Positions 28,548 through 37,632 of a stretch of DNA of 58,684 nt are shown here, piece after piece. Below the pieces are notes generated by a model. That model saw only the letters and a list, made by a program, of their open reading frames with translations, was not told the DNA's origin and did no database searches. The translations under genes were made by a program, and so were the position numbers. The stretch comes from Desulfamplus sp. Its GTDB lineage: Bacteria; Desulfobacterota; Desulfobacteria; Desulfobacterales; Desulfobacteraceae. The DNA lies in NCBI GenBank assembly GCA_015231465.1, contig JADGBO010000002.1, positions 1 through 58,684 of the forward strand, written 5' to 3'. Positions within the stretch are counted from its first letter, which is position 1. Every line of letters begins with the position of its first letter.

Positions 28548-30107
28548 GTGATAGATCTTCACATCCACTCTTCAGCTTCCGACGGCTCTCTTTCGCCCTC
28601 TGAAATAGTACTGCATGCCCATGGTACCGGCCTTTCCGCCATTGCAATAACCGATCACGATACCATTGACGGTGTAAGGGAAGCTGTTGAATCAGGAATC
28701 CCCCATCCCATGGAGTTCATTACCGGTGTGGAGATCAGTGCCCATCCACCCGATGAATATGCCGATGCAGGCTCCCTCCATATCCTCGGATATGGCTTCA
28801 GCATCTACGACAGAGATATGACACAGACCCTGGAAAAGCTAAGAGAGGCCCGGGCCCTGAGAAATCCAGAAATTATAGAAAAACTTAATCTTCTCGGCTT
28901 CCCCATAACCATGCAAGGGGTATGCAGAATCTGCGGCCAGGGGCAGATGGGAAGACCCCACATTGCCATGGCAATGGTTGAAAATGGTTATGTTTCATCC
29001 TTTGACGAGGCATTCGATATCTACCTTGGATCGGGGAAACCTGCCTATGTGGACAAGTTCAGGCTATCTGCCAGGGAGGCAATAGAGCTGATAATAGAAG
29101 CCGGAGGTGTCCCAATACTTGCCCATCCAGGCATCATAAAAGGCACCGCAACTGAGAATCTCATATCCCGCCTCATGGCCATGGGGCTTGCCGGCATTGA
29201 GGTTTACCACACGGATCACACACCGGAGCAGACCCTGTTTTTTGAAAAACTTGCCAGAAAAAAGGGAATTCTCATGACCGGAGGCTCTGATTTCCACGGT
29301 ATCATGAAACCTGAGATCCTCATGGGAAAAGGTACAGGTAACCTTAACATTGACCATGAAATATACAAAACCCTCTGCCTTCACATTGAAAACAAAAGGC
29401 AAGAAAACCATGCCATTGGAAAACTTGAGGCAAGTCTCCAATATCATTTCAAAAACAGATCCCTGCTTTACAACGCACTGTACCACAGCTCCTATGTCAA
29501 CGAACTCCACAATCCTGACATTACGGACAACCAGCGCCTTGAGTTTCTGGGAGATGCCGTACTGGGACTTGCCGTGGGACACATCCTCATGGAAAAATTT
29601 CCAGACATGAAGGAGGGCGAGCTTTCCAAAATCAGGGCATCCCTTGTCAGCGAACCAGGGCTGGCAGCAATGGCAAGGAGAATGGACATGGGCAGATTTA
29701 TCTGCCTTGGCAAGGGAGAGCGTCTGTCACGTGGCTCTGACAAGAACTCAATCCTTGCCGACACCTTTGAAGCGGTCATTGCAGCCATTTATCTGGAACA
29801 TGGATTTGAAGGAACATACCGGTTGATTGCCGGCTATTTTGAACTCCAGATATCCCAGATAACAAAAAGAAACGAAACCGAAGATTACAAAAGCATGCTC
29901 CAGGAAGTTGTACAGGAGATGGGAGATTTTACCCCATGCTATACGGTTTCAGGAGAGAGCGGCCCTGATCATGAAAAAACCTTTGAGGTGACACTCAATG
30001 TGTACGGACTGGAGACCCGGGGAGAGGGAAAAAATAAAAAATCAGCTGAACAGAGTGCTGCATCAAAAGCCCTGGAATTTTTGAAAAACCTTGAAAAAAC
30101 AGCTTAA
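28548..30107 (+). CDS. Fusion: PHP-domain phosphoesterase (RNase AM/TrpH-like) + ribonuclease III with dsRBD
   Basis: GTG start at 28548 with AAGGA RBS; DLHIHSSASDGSLSPSEIV, ITDHDTIDG, GVEISAH, LAHPG, GGSDFHG (PHP), then NQRLEFLGDAVLGLAVGHIL (RNase III signature) and a C-terminal dsRBD, all in one open frame. Confidence 0.92.
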   Translation: MIDLHIHSSASDGSLSPSEIVLHAHGTGLSAIAITDHDTIDGVREAVESGIPHPMEFITGVEISAHPPDEYADAGSLHILGYGFSIYDRDMTQTLEKLREARALRNPEIIEKLNLLGFPITMQGVCRICGQGQMGRPHIAMAMVENGYVSSFDEAFDIYLGSGKPAYVDKFRLSAREAIELIIEAGGVPILAHPGIIKGTATENLISRLMAMGLAGIEVYHTDHTPEQTLFFEKLARKKGILMTGGSDFHGIMKPEILMGKGTGNLNIDHEIYKTLCLHIENKRQENHAIGKLEASLQYHFKNRSLLYNALYHSSYVNELHNPDITDNQRLEFLGDAVLGLAVGHILMEKFPDMKEGELSKIRASLVSEPGLAAMARRMDMGRFICLGKGERLSRGSDKNSILADTFEAVIAAIYLEHGFEGTYRLIAGYFELQISQITKRNETEDYKSMLQEVVQEMGDFTPCYTVSGESGPDHEKTFEVTLNVYGLETRGEGKNKKSAEQSAASKALEFLKNLEKTA

Positions 30108-30143
30108 AAAAACAATTCCCACGCCCCTGTTTCTTTGGAGTAC

Positions 30144-30191
30144 AGGATAAGATCGTGATTCGGCTGACGCCTCACGCGATCTATCCTTTTT
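30144..30191 (+). terminator. Candidate rho-independent terminator after the PHP-RNase III gene
   Basis: GGATAAGATCGTG...CACGCGATCTATCC stem followed by TTTTTC. Confidence 0.5.
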
Positions 30192-30297
30192 CGTTAGAAA
30201 ACCACAGACTGGACAAGAGTTAATTGCTTCGTACCAACAGCACAGGCCTTGGTTGGCCAAACCCCAGTAATGACGATTAGAGATTGGAGTAGATAAA

Positions 30298-30507
30298 ATG
30301 CAGAAGCAACTTACAGCATTTATTGAACGTGAAGGGGATTGCTATGTAGCACTTTGCCCGGAACTTGATATCATTAGTCAGGGAAAAAGCCTTCCTGATA
30401 CAACGATTACAGTGCCAGTTCCAAACCACCCGAAGCTTCGGATCGGTACACTTCAATCCATCATCAGCCAGTCATACCCAAAAGCGAGTTCGAATCTTGA
30501 GCCATAG
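30298..30507 (+). pseudogene. hicB-hicA deletion remnant: HicB N-terminus fused in frame to HicA C-terminus
   Basis: MQKQLTAFIEREGDCYVALCPELDIISQGKSLPD (HicB-like) followed directly by TITVPVPNHPKLRIGTLQSIISQS (HicA-like C-terminus). Confidence 0.72.
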
Positions 30508-31639
30508 CCCCTCCCCTCCCCTGGTAATCCCAATTTTCATTCCCCATGCAGGATGCCTCCACCAGTGTGCCTTCTGCAACCAGAAAGCCATAACTTCCTT
30601 AACCGGCATAACAATGCCCGACTCCCATGACATTCACAAAATAGTCAATGCTTATTTACTCTACAAAGGGGCACGGGAACAGGTGGAGATGGCGTTTTTC
30701 GGCGGTAACTTTCTGGGGCTTTCCCGACACAAGATGACAGCTCTACTGGATACTGCCCGGAATCTTGTAAAATCAGGCCAAATCCATGGAATAAGATTCT
30801 CCACAAGACCCGATACAATCACTGAAAAAAATCTTGAAACAATAGCCCACTACCCTGTCTCCACAGTGGAACTGGGGGTTCAGTCCATGAATGACCAGGT
30901 TCTCCGGGCTGTGGAACGGGGACATACAGAGAAAGATACCATAAAAGCCATGCAACGCTTAAGGGAGTTCCTTCCTGTGTGTAAAACAGGAATCCAGATG
31001 ATGGTAGGTCTTCCTCGGGAGAGCGAGGTCATGGCACTGGAAGGGGCCCGAAGAGCCGCTGCCCTCGCCCCTGACTTTGTGAGGATATATCCCCTGCTGG
31101 TACTGGAAGGAAGTTTGATGGCCAACTGGTATCGCAAGGGTATCTATACCCCCTTAAATCTTGAAAACGCTGTAACCAGAGTAAAAAAACTATATATGAT
31201 ATTTGAATCGCAAAACATCAAGGTTATCCGAATGGGCCTCCAGGCATCCGATATAATGGAAGATAACAAAACCGTGCTTGCCGGTCCATGGCATCCGGCA
31301 TTTGGTCATCTTGTCCATTCGGAAATTTTCCTGGATATGGCAGTGACGCAGATAAGGGATAAAATTGAAAATTTTCCACTCCATAATGACCGGTATATGG
31401 ATGCTCCGGCAAAAAGCGGTGCCAACGTTCATCCCACGGAATTTAAAAACCCTTTGCAAACTCCTGCCTCCCAAGAGATTTCCATCACCTTGTCGGTTCA
31501 CCCCTCTTCCCTCTCAAAGTTAAAAGGGGATAAAAACCGAAACATGTCAGCACTAACAAGGATTTTTCCTTCCATCAATATCAATATCAACGTGGATAAA
31601 AAACTTGACAAAAACCAGATTTTAATTGAGCATCTGTAA
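30497..31639 (+). CDS. Radical SAM protein (Elp3-like domain); start uncertain (TTG 30497 is one option)
   Basis: IPIFIPHAGCLHQCAFCNQKAIT (CxxxCxxC), RFSTRPDTI, VELGVQSMND, MVGLPRE. Confidence 0.9.
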   Translation: MSHSPSPPLVIPIFIPHAGCLHQCAFCNQKAITSLTGITMPDSHDIHKIVNAYLLYKGAREQVEMAFFGGNFLGLSRHKMTALLDTARNLVKSGQIHGIRFSTRPDTITEKNLETIAHYPVSTVELGVQSMNDQVLRAVERGHTEKDTIKAMQRLREFLPVCKTGIQMMVGLPRESEVMALEGARRAAALAPDFVRIYPLLVLEGSLMANWYRKGIYTPLNLENAVTRVKKLYMIFESQNIKVIRMGLQASDIMEDNKTVLAGPWHPAFGHLVHSEIFLDMAVTQIRDKIENFPLHNDRYMDAPAKSGANVHPTEFKNPLQTPASQEISITLSVHPSSLSKLKGDKNRNMSALTRIFPSINININVDKKLDKNQILIEHL

Positions 31640-31680
31640 TAATGATTTTCGGCAAGATATCGTCACCTGATACCAAATAA

Positions 31681-31879
31681 TAGCCTGAATTTTCAAACAG
31701 ACTCACCCAATGATAAGGCAATGATGATGGGCGTTTTGATCGACAAGGTCTTACAAAACCCTGGATATGTCCGTTATCAGGGGCCACGAGACATATAGTC
31801 CTGATGAAGAAGATAGTAAGGTCTTACAAAACCCTGGATATGCCCGTTATCAGGGGATGGATTTTTTAAACAGGCTCTA
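31681..31879 (-). repeat. Family B elements (one full plus a partial duplicate)
   Basis: GGTCTTACAAAACCCTGGATATG(C/T)CCGTTATCAGGGG present twice. Confidence 0.75.
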
Positions 31880-31907
31880 ACATTGGGTAACAATAGGTAA
31901 CAAAAAA

Positions 31908-32186
31908 ATGAATAAGATAACATTCAATGCATTCTCGTTTCTTCAAAAAAAACTGACAGAAAATGGATTTCCCTTTGCCAATGCATGCCTGGAAATTCCA
32001 GAAAACATATCGGTATTCCAACTCATGGAAAGACTTAAACTTGCCGGCAGCGATGTGGAAGGTGCTTTTGTAAACGGCCTCATCGTACCTTTCCACACCA
32101 TTATCCAGAATGGAGACAGGGTTGGACTGGTCCCTCCCGGCACACCTGGCCCCTATCGAGTAATGCTGGGAATGATAAAAAAATAA
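31908..32186 (+). CDS. MoaD/ThiS-like ubiquitin-fold protein
   Basis: Beta-grasp-like NISVFQLMERLKLAGSDVEGAFVNGLIVPFHTIIQNGDRVGLVPPGTPGPYR; no terminal GG. Confidence 0.75.
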   Translation: MNKITFNAFSFLQKKLTENGFPFANACLEIPENISVFQLMERLKLAGSDVEGAFVNGLIVPFHTIIQNGDRVGLVPPGTPGPYRVMLGMIKK

Positions 32187-32303
32187 AAATGTGATGCATT
32201 GTCATGGTAAACCTTCATTGCCGGACTCCGGCCTCCCCCGATTATGAAAATGATGAGGGGTATTTTCAAGGTAAAGATAATCCTAACCGAAAAAGGAGTG
32301 ATC

Positions 32304-33863
32304 ATGAAAAAAATTCTATCCACAACATTACTTTCCATGGCAATTACATTGCTGATTGTCACGATTCTGGGGTTTCACCATAAGGCCATGGCCGGAGAAA
32401 AAGTTCTCAGAATCGGAATGGCCAAGGAGCCTGCCAAACTGAATCCGGTTCTGATTCCCGGCATTTATGGTGAAGCTGTGGCAGGAAATATCTTTGACAC
32501 CCTGATCTCATTCAAGGAGGATTCATCCATGCCTGCCCCATGCCTTGCCTCTTCCTGGGAGATCTCCGAGGATGGCATGGAGTACACCTTTCATCTGAGA
32601 AAGGATGTAAAATTTCATAATGGGGATGCCATGACTGCCCAAGATGTGAAATTCACAATTGAGGCTATTATGGATCCTGCCAATGCATCTCCGAGCAAGG
32701 AGTTTTTCGAGCCGGTTGAAAAGATTGAATTTCAGGATGATTATACAGTAAAAATCCACCTTAAGACTCCCTATTCCCCCATGATGCTGGCCCTGGGAAG
32801 CCATACAGCAGGTATCATGCCGGCATCCCATGTTAAAAGCGTGGGCATGGACAAGTTTGACAGCCATCCCGTGGGTACAGGGGCTTTCATGTTTGTGGAG
32901 TGGCTGCCGGACGAGCGGATTGTCCTTAGAAAAAATCCCCACTATTTCCTTACCGAGCCTGCCATTGACCAGGTGCTATTCCGGCCAATACCCAAGCCGG
33001 AAGTCATGGCTGCCGAAATTGAGTCAGGCGGCATTGACATGGCCCAGAACCTGCTGCCCCAGGATGTAAAACGCCTTGGCGACAACGACCGACTAAATGT
33101 TATGACCATCCCGGGCCTTGGTAACTCATATCTGGGATTTTCACATAAAAAATCACCCTTTTCCGATGTCCGTTTTCGCAAGGCTGTTTACCATGCAGTG
33201 CCCTTTGACGCTGCCATAAAAGGTATCTGGCAGGGTGTGGGAGAAAGGGCTTATACCTGGATTCCCCAGGGAGTCTTTCCCAATGATACAGAGTATATGA
33301 AATCCATGGCCCTGCCCCATGACAGGGCTAAGGCAAAAGCCTACTTTGACCAACTTAAAAAAGAGGGGCTCATAAAGGATGGATTGGAATTTTCAATCTA
33401 TACATCACAAAACCCCCACAGGGTAAAGATAGCAACCGCTGTTGCAACCGAACTTAGAAAATATAACATAACGGCCAAAGTGGAATCCCTGGAGTGGGGA
33501 ACACTCTTTCCCATACTTAAAGATACTCCAGGGTGCTATATAATGGGCTGGGGCTCTGTGCCTGACCCGGATCGATGGACATACAAGATCTTCCACAGCA
33601 CATCCACCATGAATTTTTCCAAATATAATGTACCCGAAATCGACGAAGCACTGGAGCTGGGTCGTACCCTTGTCAACGTCAGGCAGCGGGGTGAGCAGTA
33701 CATGAAAATCATGAGAAAGACCCTTGCCGAGGACTACATACACATCCCGCTGGTATTCCAGAATGTCACCATCGTAACTGGTAAGAATGTGGAGGGCTTT
33801 ACCCCATCCCCCCAGGATTACTTCCATCTTGTTACTGAAAAACGGAATGTCTCCTTGAACTGA
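32304..33863 (+). CDS. Peptide ABC transporter substrate-binding protein (SBP_bac_5)
   Basis: Signal peptide, VLRIGMAKEPAKLNPVL, YTFHLRKDVKFHNGDAMTAQDVKFTIE; AGGAG RBS. Confidence 0.93.
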   Translation: MKKILSTTLLSMAITLLIVTILGFHHKAMAGEKVLRIGMAKEPAKLNPVLIPGIYGEAVAGNIFDTLISFKEDSSMPAPCLASSWEISEDGMEYTFHLRKDVKFHNGDAMTAQDVKFTIEAIMDPANASPSKEFFEPVEKIEFQDDYTVKIHLKTPYSPMMLALGSHTAGIMPASHVKSVGMDKFDSHPVGTGAFMFVEWLPDERIVLRKNPHYFLTEPAIDQVLFRPIPKPEVMAAEIESGGIDMAQNLLPQDVKRLGDNDRLNVMTIPGLGNSYLGFSHKKSPFSDVRFRKAVYHAVPFDAAIKGIWQGVGERAYTWIPQGVFPNDTEYMKSMALPHDRAKAKAYFDQLKKEGLIKDGLEFSIYTSQNPHRVKIATAVATELRKYNITAKVESLEWGTLFPILKDTPGCYIMGWGSVPDPDRWTYKIFHSTSTMNFSKYNVPEIDEALELGRTLVNVRQRGEQYMKIMRKTLAEDYIHIPLVFQNVTIVTGKNVEGFTPSPQDYFHLVTEKRNVSLN

Positions 33864-34006
33864 ACCTTGTTAATTTTCAGTAAACCCCATTTTTCATACA
33901 ATATATAGTGTTCTTTATCAGACCATCGGCTATTGAGGTCTAAATAATTTACCCTCCCCCCTCTCCAGATATGGAGAGGGGGGGGAGGTGAATGGGCAAG
34001 TTATTT

Positions 34007-34180
34007 ACTCAAAGTCGACACCTTTCGAGTCTTAAGCCTTGTCAACACTGTCTGAATCAGGATTTTCAGGATGAAAGGATTTTCAGGATACAAATCCTGT
34101 TCATCCTTTAAATCCTGGCTATCCTGATTCAGACAAATGCCCGTATGCTTAGAAAAACCGGAAAAGTGTCGTTTTTGAGT
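34007..34180 (+). mobile_element. Family C MITE-like element in the dppA-dppB gap
   Basis: TACTCAAAGTCGACAC...GTGTCGTTTTTGAGTA; flanked by TATTTA direct repeats. Confidence 0.85.
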
Positions 34181-34202
34181 ATTTAGACACTGTTTCTAAG
34201 GA

Positions 34203-35150
34203 ATGAGTTCTTTGCTCAACTACACCATCAGACGTATTCTTCTCCTTATACCCCTGCTGTTTTTCATATCAGCCATGATCTTTGGAATTTTAAAACTCAC
34301 CCCTGGAGATCCTGCTGTGGTACTTCTCGGAGATAGGGCCACCGAGGAGTCCATAGAGCTGACCCGTGAAAAATATGCCCTGAACAAACCACTGCACATA
34401 CAGTATATGAAGATGATGGCCAATTTCTTCACAGGCGAACTTCAATCCATCTATTACAAAGAGAATGTAATCATGGTGGTATTAAAAAGAATGATCCCCA
34501 CCCTAGAGCTGGGTTTTACAGCCCTTATCCTGGCCCTTGTGGTTTCCATACCGGCAGGGATAATATCTGCTGTAAAACGCAATTCTATTTTTGATTACGC
34601 ATCCATGACCACTGCCCTTTTCGGTATATCCATACCGGTTTTTTTTACGGGGATTCTGCTCATATACCTGTTTGCCGTAAAGCTTAGAATCCTGCCAGCC
34701 TCGGGTTACGGAGGCAGCATGTTCACCCTTGACGGGATAAGACACCTTTTAATGCCCGCCTTTGTACTCTCATTCACACTCATGGCCTCCACCACAAGAA
34801 TCACACGATCATCCATGCTGGATGTCCTTAAGGAGGATTACGTGAGAACCGCCCGGGCAAAAGGGGTCAAAGAGTCAACCGTTATCCTTGGACACGCCTT
34901 TAAAAACGCTCTCATGCCCATAACGACCAATGTTGGCAATCAGATTGCTCGCCTCTTTGCCGGTGCCGTGCTCACGGAAACCGTATTTGCCTGGCCCGGG
35001 GTCGGCCGTCTTGCCGTGAATGCCATTTTCAGGCGGGATGAGCCCCTGGTTTTTGGATGCGTCCTTATTCTATCGGTGATATATGTGGTGGTGAATCTCA
35101 TGGTGGATCTCTTTTACGGGTTCATCAACCCCAGGGTGAAATATGAATAA
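34203..35150 (+). CDS. dppB: Peptide ABC transporter permease (DppB-like)
   Basis: IRRILLLIPLLFFISAMIFGILKLTPGDPAVVLLG; DYVRTARAKGVKESTVILGHAFKNALMPI. Confidence 0.93.
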   Translation: MSSLLNYTIRRILLLIPLLFFISAMIFGILKLTPGDPAVVLLGDRATEESIELTREKYALNKPLHIQYMKMMANFFTGELQSIYYKENVIMVVLKRMIPTLELGFTALILALVVSIPAGIISAVKRNSIFDYASMTTALFGISIPVFFTGILLIYLFAVKLRILPASGYGGSMFTLDGIRHLLMPAFVLSFTLMASTTRITRSSMLDVLKEDYVRTARAKGVKESTVILGHAFKNALMPITTNVGNQIARLFAGAVLTETVFAWPGVGRLAVNAIFRRDEPLVFGCVLILSVIYVVVNLMVDLFYGFINPRVKYE

Positions 35151-36192
35151 AATAATCATATATATGACAATCCTGCCTGGCATTGGAATCTTCTATCTAT
35201 TCATGCCATCTTCCCTTTTGCTGCTCCTGTTCCTGCCAAAGGCAGATGAAGATTTAATATCATACGGTGCCTTCGGGACTTTGACAGCCATTCTGTTCAT
35301 CATCTCCATTGCCATGGCACGGCACAGGCAGCAGAAAAAATCTCTTCAGATGAGAGGAGCCTGGGAACTCATGTGGAGAAGACTTGCCCGGAACCGAACA
35401 GCCATGGCATCCATGATGGTGCTTATTGCTCTCATCTACCTTGCAATCCTCGCCCCTTTCATAACTCCCCATGATCCCCTTGAGTCGGACTGGGGAGCCC
35501 TGTCCCAGGGGATCTCCTCCACCCACTGGCTGGGCACCGACGACATGGGACGGGACATATTCGCACGCAACCTGTTCGGCATAAGGGTGGCAATGGGTAT
35601 CGGCATCACAGCGGTTTTTCTCAATACCATCACAGGAACCTTTTTCGGAATTGTGGCAGGTTACTACGGTGGCAGAACCGACAATGTGATCATGCGACTT
35701 CTTGAGATATGGAACTCCATCCCCTTTATACTCCTTGCCATTGCCATCATGGCTGCCCTGGGTACTGGAATAGGAAAACTCATCATCATTGTGAGCCTCT
35801 CCAACCTCATGGCCTTTGCAAGAATCATAAGGGGATCCGTCATGGCGGTAAAGGATCTTGACTATGTATCTGCTGCCAGGGTAATAGGCATCAGTGATAC
35901 GGTTATCATAGTACGCCACATCATTCCCAACTGCATCTCCCCCATACTGGTACTGTCAAGCCTGAGCATCGGAGAAACGATTTTAATCATTGCCGGCTTA
36001 TCTTTTCTCGGTCTGGGAATCCAGCCGCCCATGCCAAGCCTTGGGGGAATGCTCTCCAACGGACAGCAGTTTCTCCATGAAAACTTACTCATGTCGGTTG
36101 TTCCAGGAGTGACGATACTTATGATCGTCCTCTCCTTCAATCTTTTCGGGGACGGTGTAAGGGATGCCCTGGACAGCCGGCTTGACAGTTAA
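35143..36192 (+). CDS. dppC: Peptide ABC transporter permease (DppC-like)
   Basis: LAPFITPHDPLESDWG...HWLGTDDMGRDIFARNLFGIRVAMGIG; DYVSAARVIGISDTVIIVRHIIPN. Confidence 0.93.
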   Translation: MNKIIIYMTILPGIGIFYLFMPSSLLLLLFLPKADEDLISYGAFGTLTAILFIISIAMARHRQQKKSLQMRGAWELMWRRLARNRTAMASMMVLIALIYLAILAPFITPHDPLESDWGALSQGISSTHWLGTDDMGRDIFARNLFGIRVAMGIGITAVFLNTITGTFFGIVAGYYGGRTDNVIMRLLEIWNSIPFILLAIAIMAALGTGIGKLIIIVSLSNLMAFARIIRGSVMAVKDLDYVSAARVIGISDTVIIVRHIIPNCISPILVLSSLSIGETILIIAGLSFLGLGIQPPMPSLGGMLSNGQQFLHENLLMSVVPGVTILMIVLSFNLFGDGVRDALDSRLDS

Positions 36193-36271
36193 GACTTGGA
36201 AAAGCCGGCAGTATGTGTTTTTTAGATTATAAACCGTTGGGATTATAACCTGCAAGAGAGGTTCCTGTATT

Positions 36272-37324
36272 ATGGGAGAGACAGAACATCTGCTGGAGAT
36301 CAAAGATCTCGAAACATTTTTTTACACGGAAGATGGCATCATACGGGCCTGCGATCGGGTCAGCTACACCATGGACAGGGGTGAAACACTTGCCGTGGTT
36401 GGAGAGTCAGGTTCTGGGAAATCGGTTACAGCCATGTCCATACTGAACCTGATTCCCGATCCTCCAGGTAGAATCGTGGGGGGTGAGATACTGTTCAAGG
36501 GGAAGAATCTTGTAGGTATGCCTTCCCATGAGATGCGTAAAATAAGGGGCAATGAGATTGCCATGATTTTCCAGGAGCCTATGACCTCACTAAACCCTGT
36601 CATGACGGCAGGAAAACAGATCAGTGAAAGTCTCATGCTGCACAGGAACATGAACAATAAAAAGGCCATGGAGAAGGCTGTGGAGATGCTGGAGATGGTT
36701 GGTATTCCGGCACCGGCAAGCCGTGTAGATGAGTATCCCCATCAGATGAGCGGAGGCATGCGCCAAAGGGTTATGATTGCCATTGCCCTGGCCTGCAACC
36801 CTTCCCTTCTCATTGCAGATGAACCCACCAGCGCACTGGACGTAACCATCCAGGCCCAGATTCTGAGGCTCATCAAAAAACTTCAAAAGGAGCTGGGCAT
36901 GTCTGTCATACTTATAACCCACGACATGGGTGTAGTGGCGGAAACAGCAGACAGGGTGGCTGTAATGTACTGCGGCACAGTTGTGGAGTATGGAAACTCC
37001 AGGGATATATTCTTCAACCCCATGCACCCATATCTCAAGGCCCTGCAACAGTCTGTTCTCACCATTGAAGACAAACCAATGCAGGGTGCAAACTGCCGTG
37101 ATGATGAAAAAGACAAACCAATGCAGGGTGCAAACTGCCGTGATGATGAAAAAACCCTGTATATAATCGAAGGAGATATTCCCGATCCCCTGAACCTTCC
37201 TCGCGGGTGCAGATTTGAACCTAGATGCCTACAAAGAATGGAGATTTGTAAAACAGTGAAACCTGAACCTGCATATATGGAAAATGGCCATTATGCCTGT
37301 TGCCATCTCCACAGCAATACGTAA
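36272..37324 (+). CDS. dppD: Peptide ABC transporter ATP-binding protein (DppD-like)
   Basis: Walker [46 protein letters not shown]-terminal oligopeptide/dipeptide domain. Confidence 0.94.
   Translation: MGETEHLLEIKDLETFFYTEDGIIRACDRVSYTMDRGETLAVVGESGSGKSVTAMSILNLIPDPPGRIVGGEILFKGKNLVGMPSHEMRKIRGNEIAMIFQEPMTSLNPVMTAGKQISESLMLHRNMNNKKAMEKAVEMLEMVGIPAPASRVDEYPHQMSGGMRQRVMIAIALACNPSLLIADEPTSALDVTIQAQILRLIKKLQKELGMSVILITHDMGVVAETADRVAVMYCGTVVEYGNSRDIFFNPMHPYLKALQQSVLTIEDKPMQGANCRDDEKDKPMQGANCRDDEKTLYIIEGDIPDPLNLPRGCRFEPRCLQRMEICKTVKPEPAYMENGHYACCHLHSNT
37070..37153 (+). repeat. Perfect 42-bp in-frame tandem duplication in dppD
   Basis: gacaaaccaatgcagggtgcaaactgccgtgatgatgaaaaa x2, encoding [14 protein letters not shown] twice. 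Confidence 0.98.
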
Positions 37325-37386
37325 ACACGACGTTATAATCAGGGATTTGTGCTCTCAAAAATGTAAACTATTTTTCAGAAGATATA

Positions 37387-37562
37387 TACTCAAAGTCGAC
37401 ACATTTATAGTCTTAAGCCTTGTCAAAACTGTCTGAATCAGGATTTTCAGGATGAAAGGAATTACAGGATACAAATCCTGTTTATCCTGTAATTCCTGGC
37501 TATCCTGATTAAGACAAATACCCGTATGCTTATAAAAACCGGTAAGGTGTCGTTTTTGAGTA
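37387..37562 (+). mobile_element. Family C MITE-like element in the dppD-dppF gap
   Basis: TACTCAAAGTCGACACATTTATAGTCTTAAGCC...GGTAAGGTGTCGTTTTTGAGTA. Confidence 0.85.
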
Positions 37563-37598
37563 TGTAAGGATGCCAAATTTTGTAACATGGGAGGTATG

Positions 37599-37632
37599 TT
37601 ATGTTAAAAAAATCTATTTTTTTTAACATAGA
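37599..37632 (+). promoter_or_regulatory. AT-rich hairpin over the predicted dppF start codon
   Basis: TATGTTAAAAAAAT..ATTTTTTTTAACATA inverted repeat containing the ATG at 37601. Confidence 0.5.

Noticed and set aside
35260-35919. 219-aa minus-strand ORF opposite dppC
   Set aside because: Antisense to a conserved permease; no homology recognised and no independent RBS evidence.
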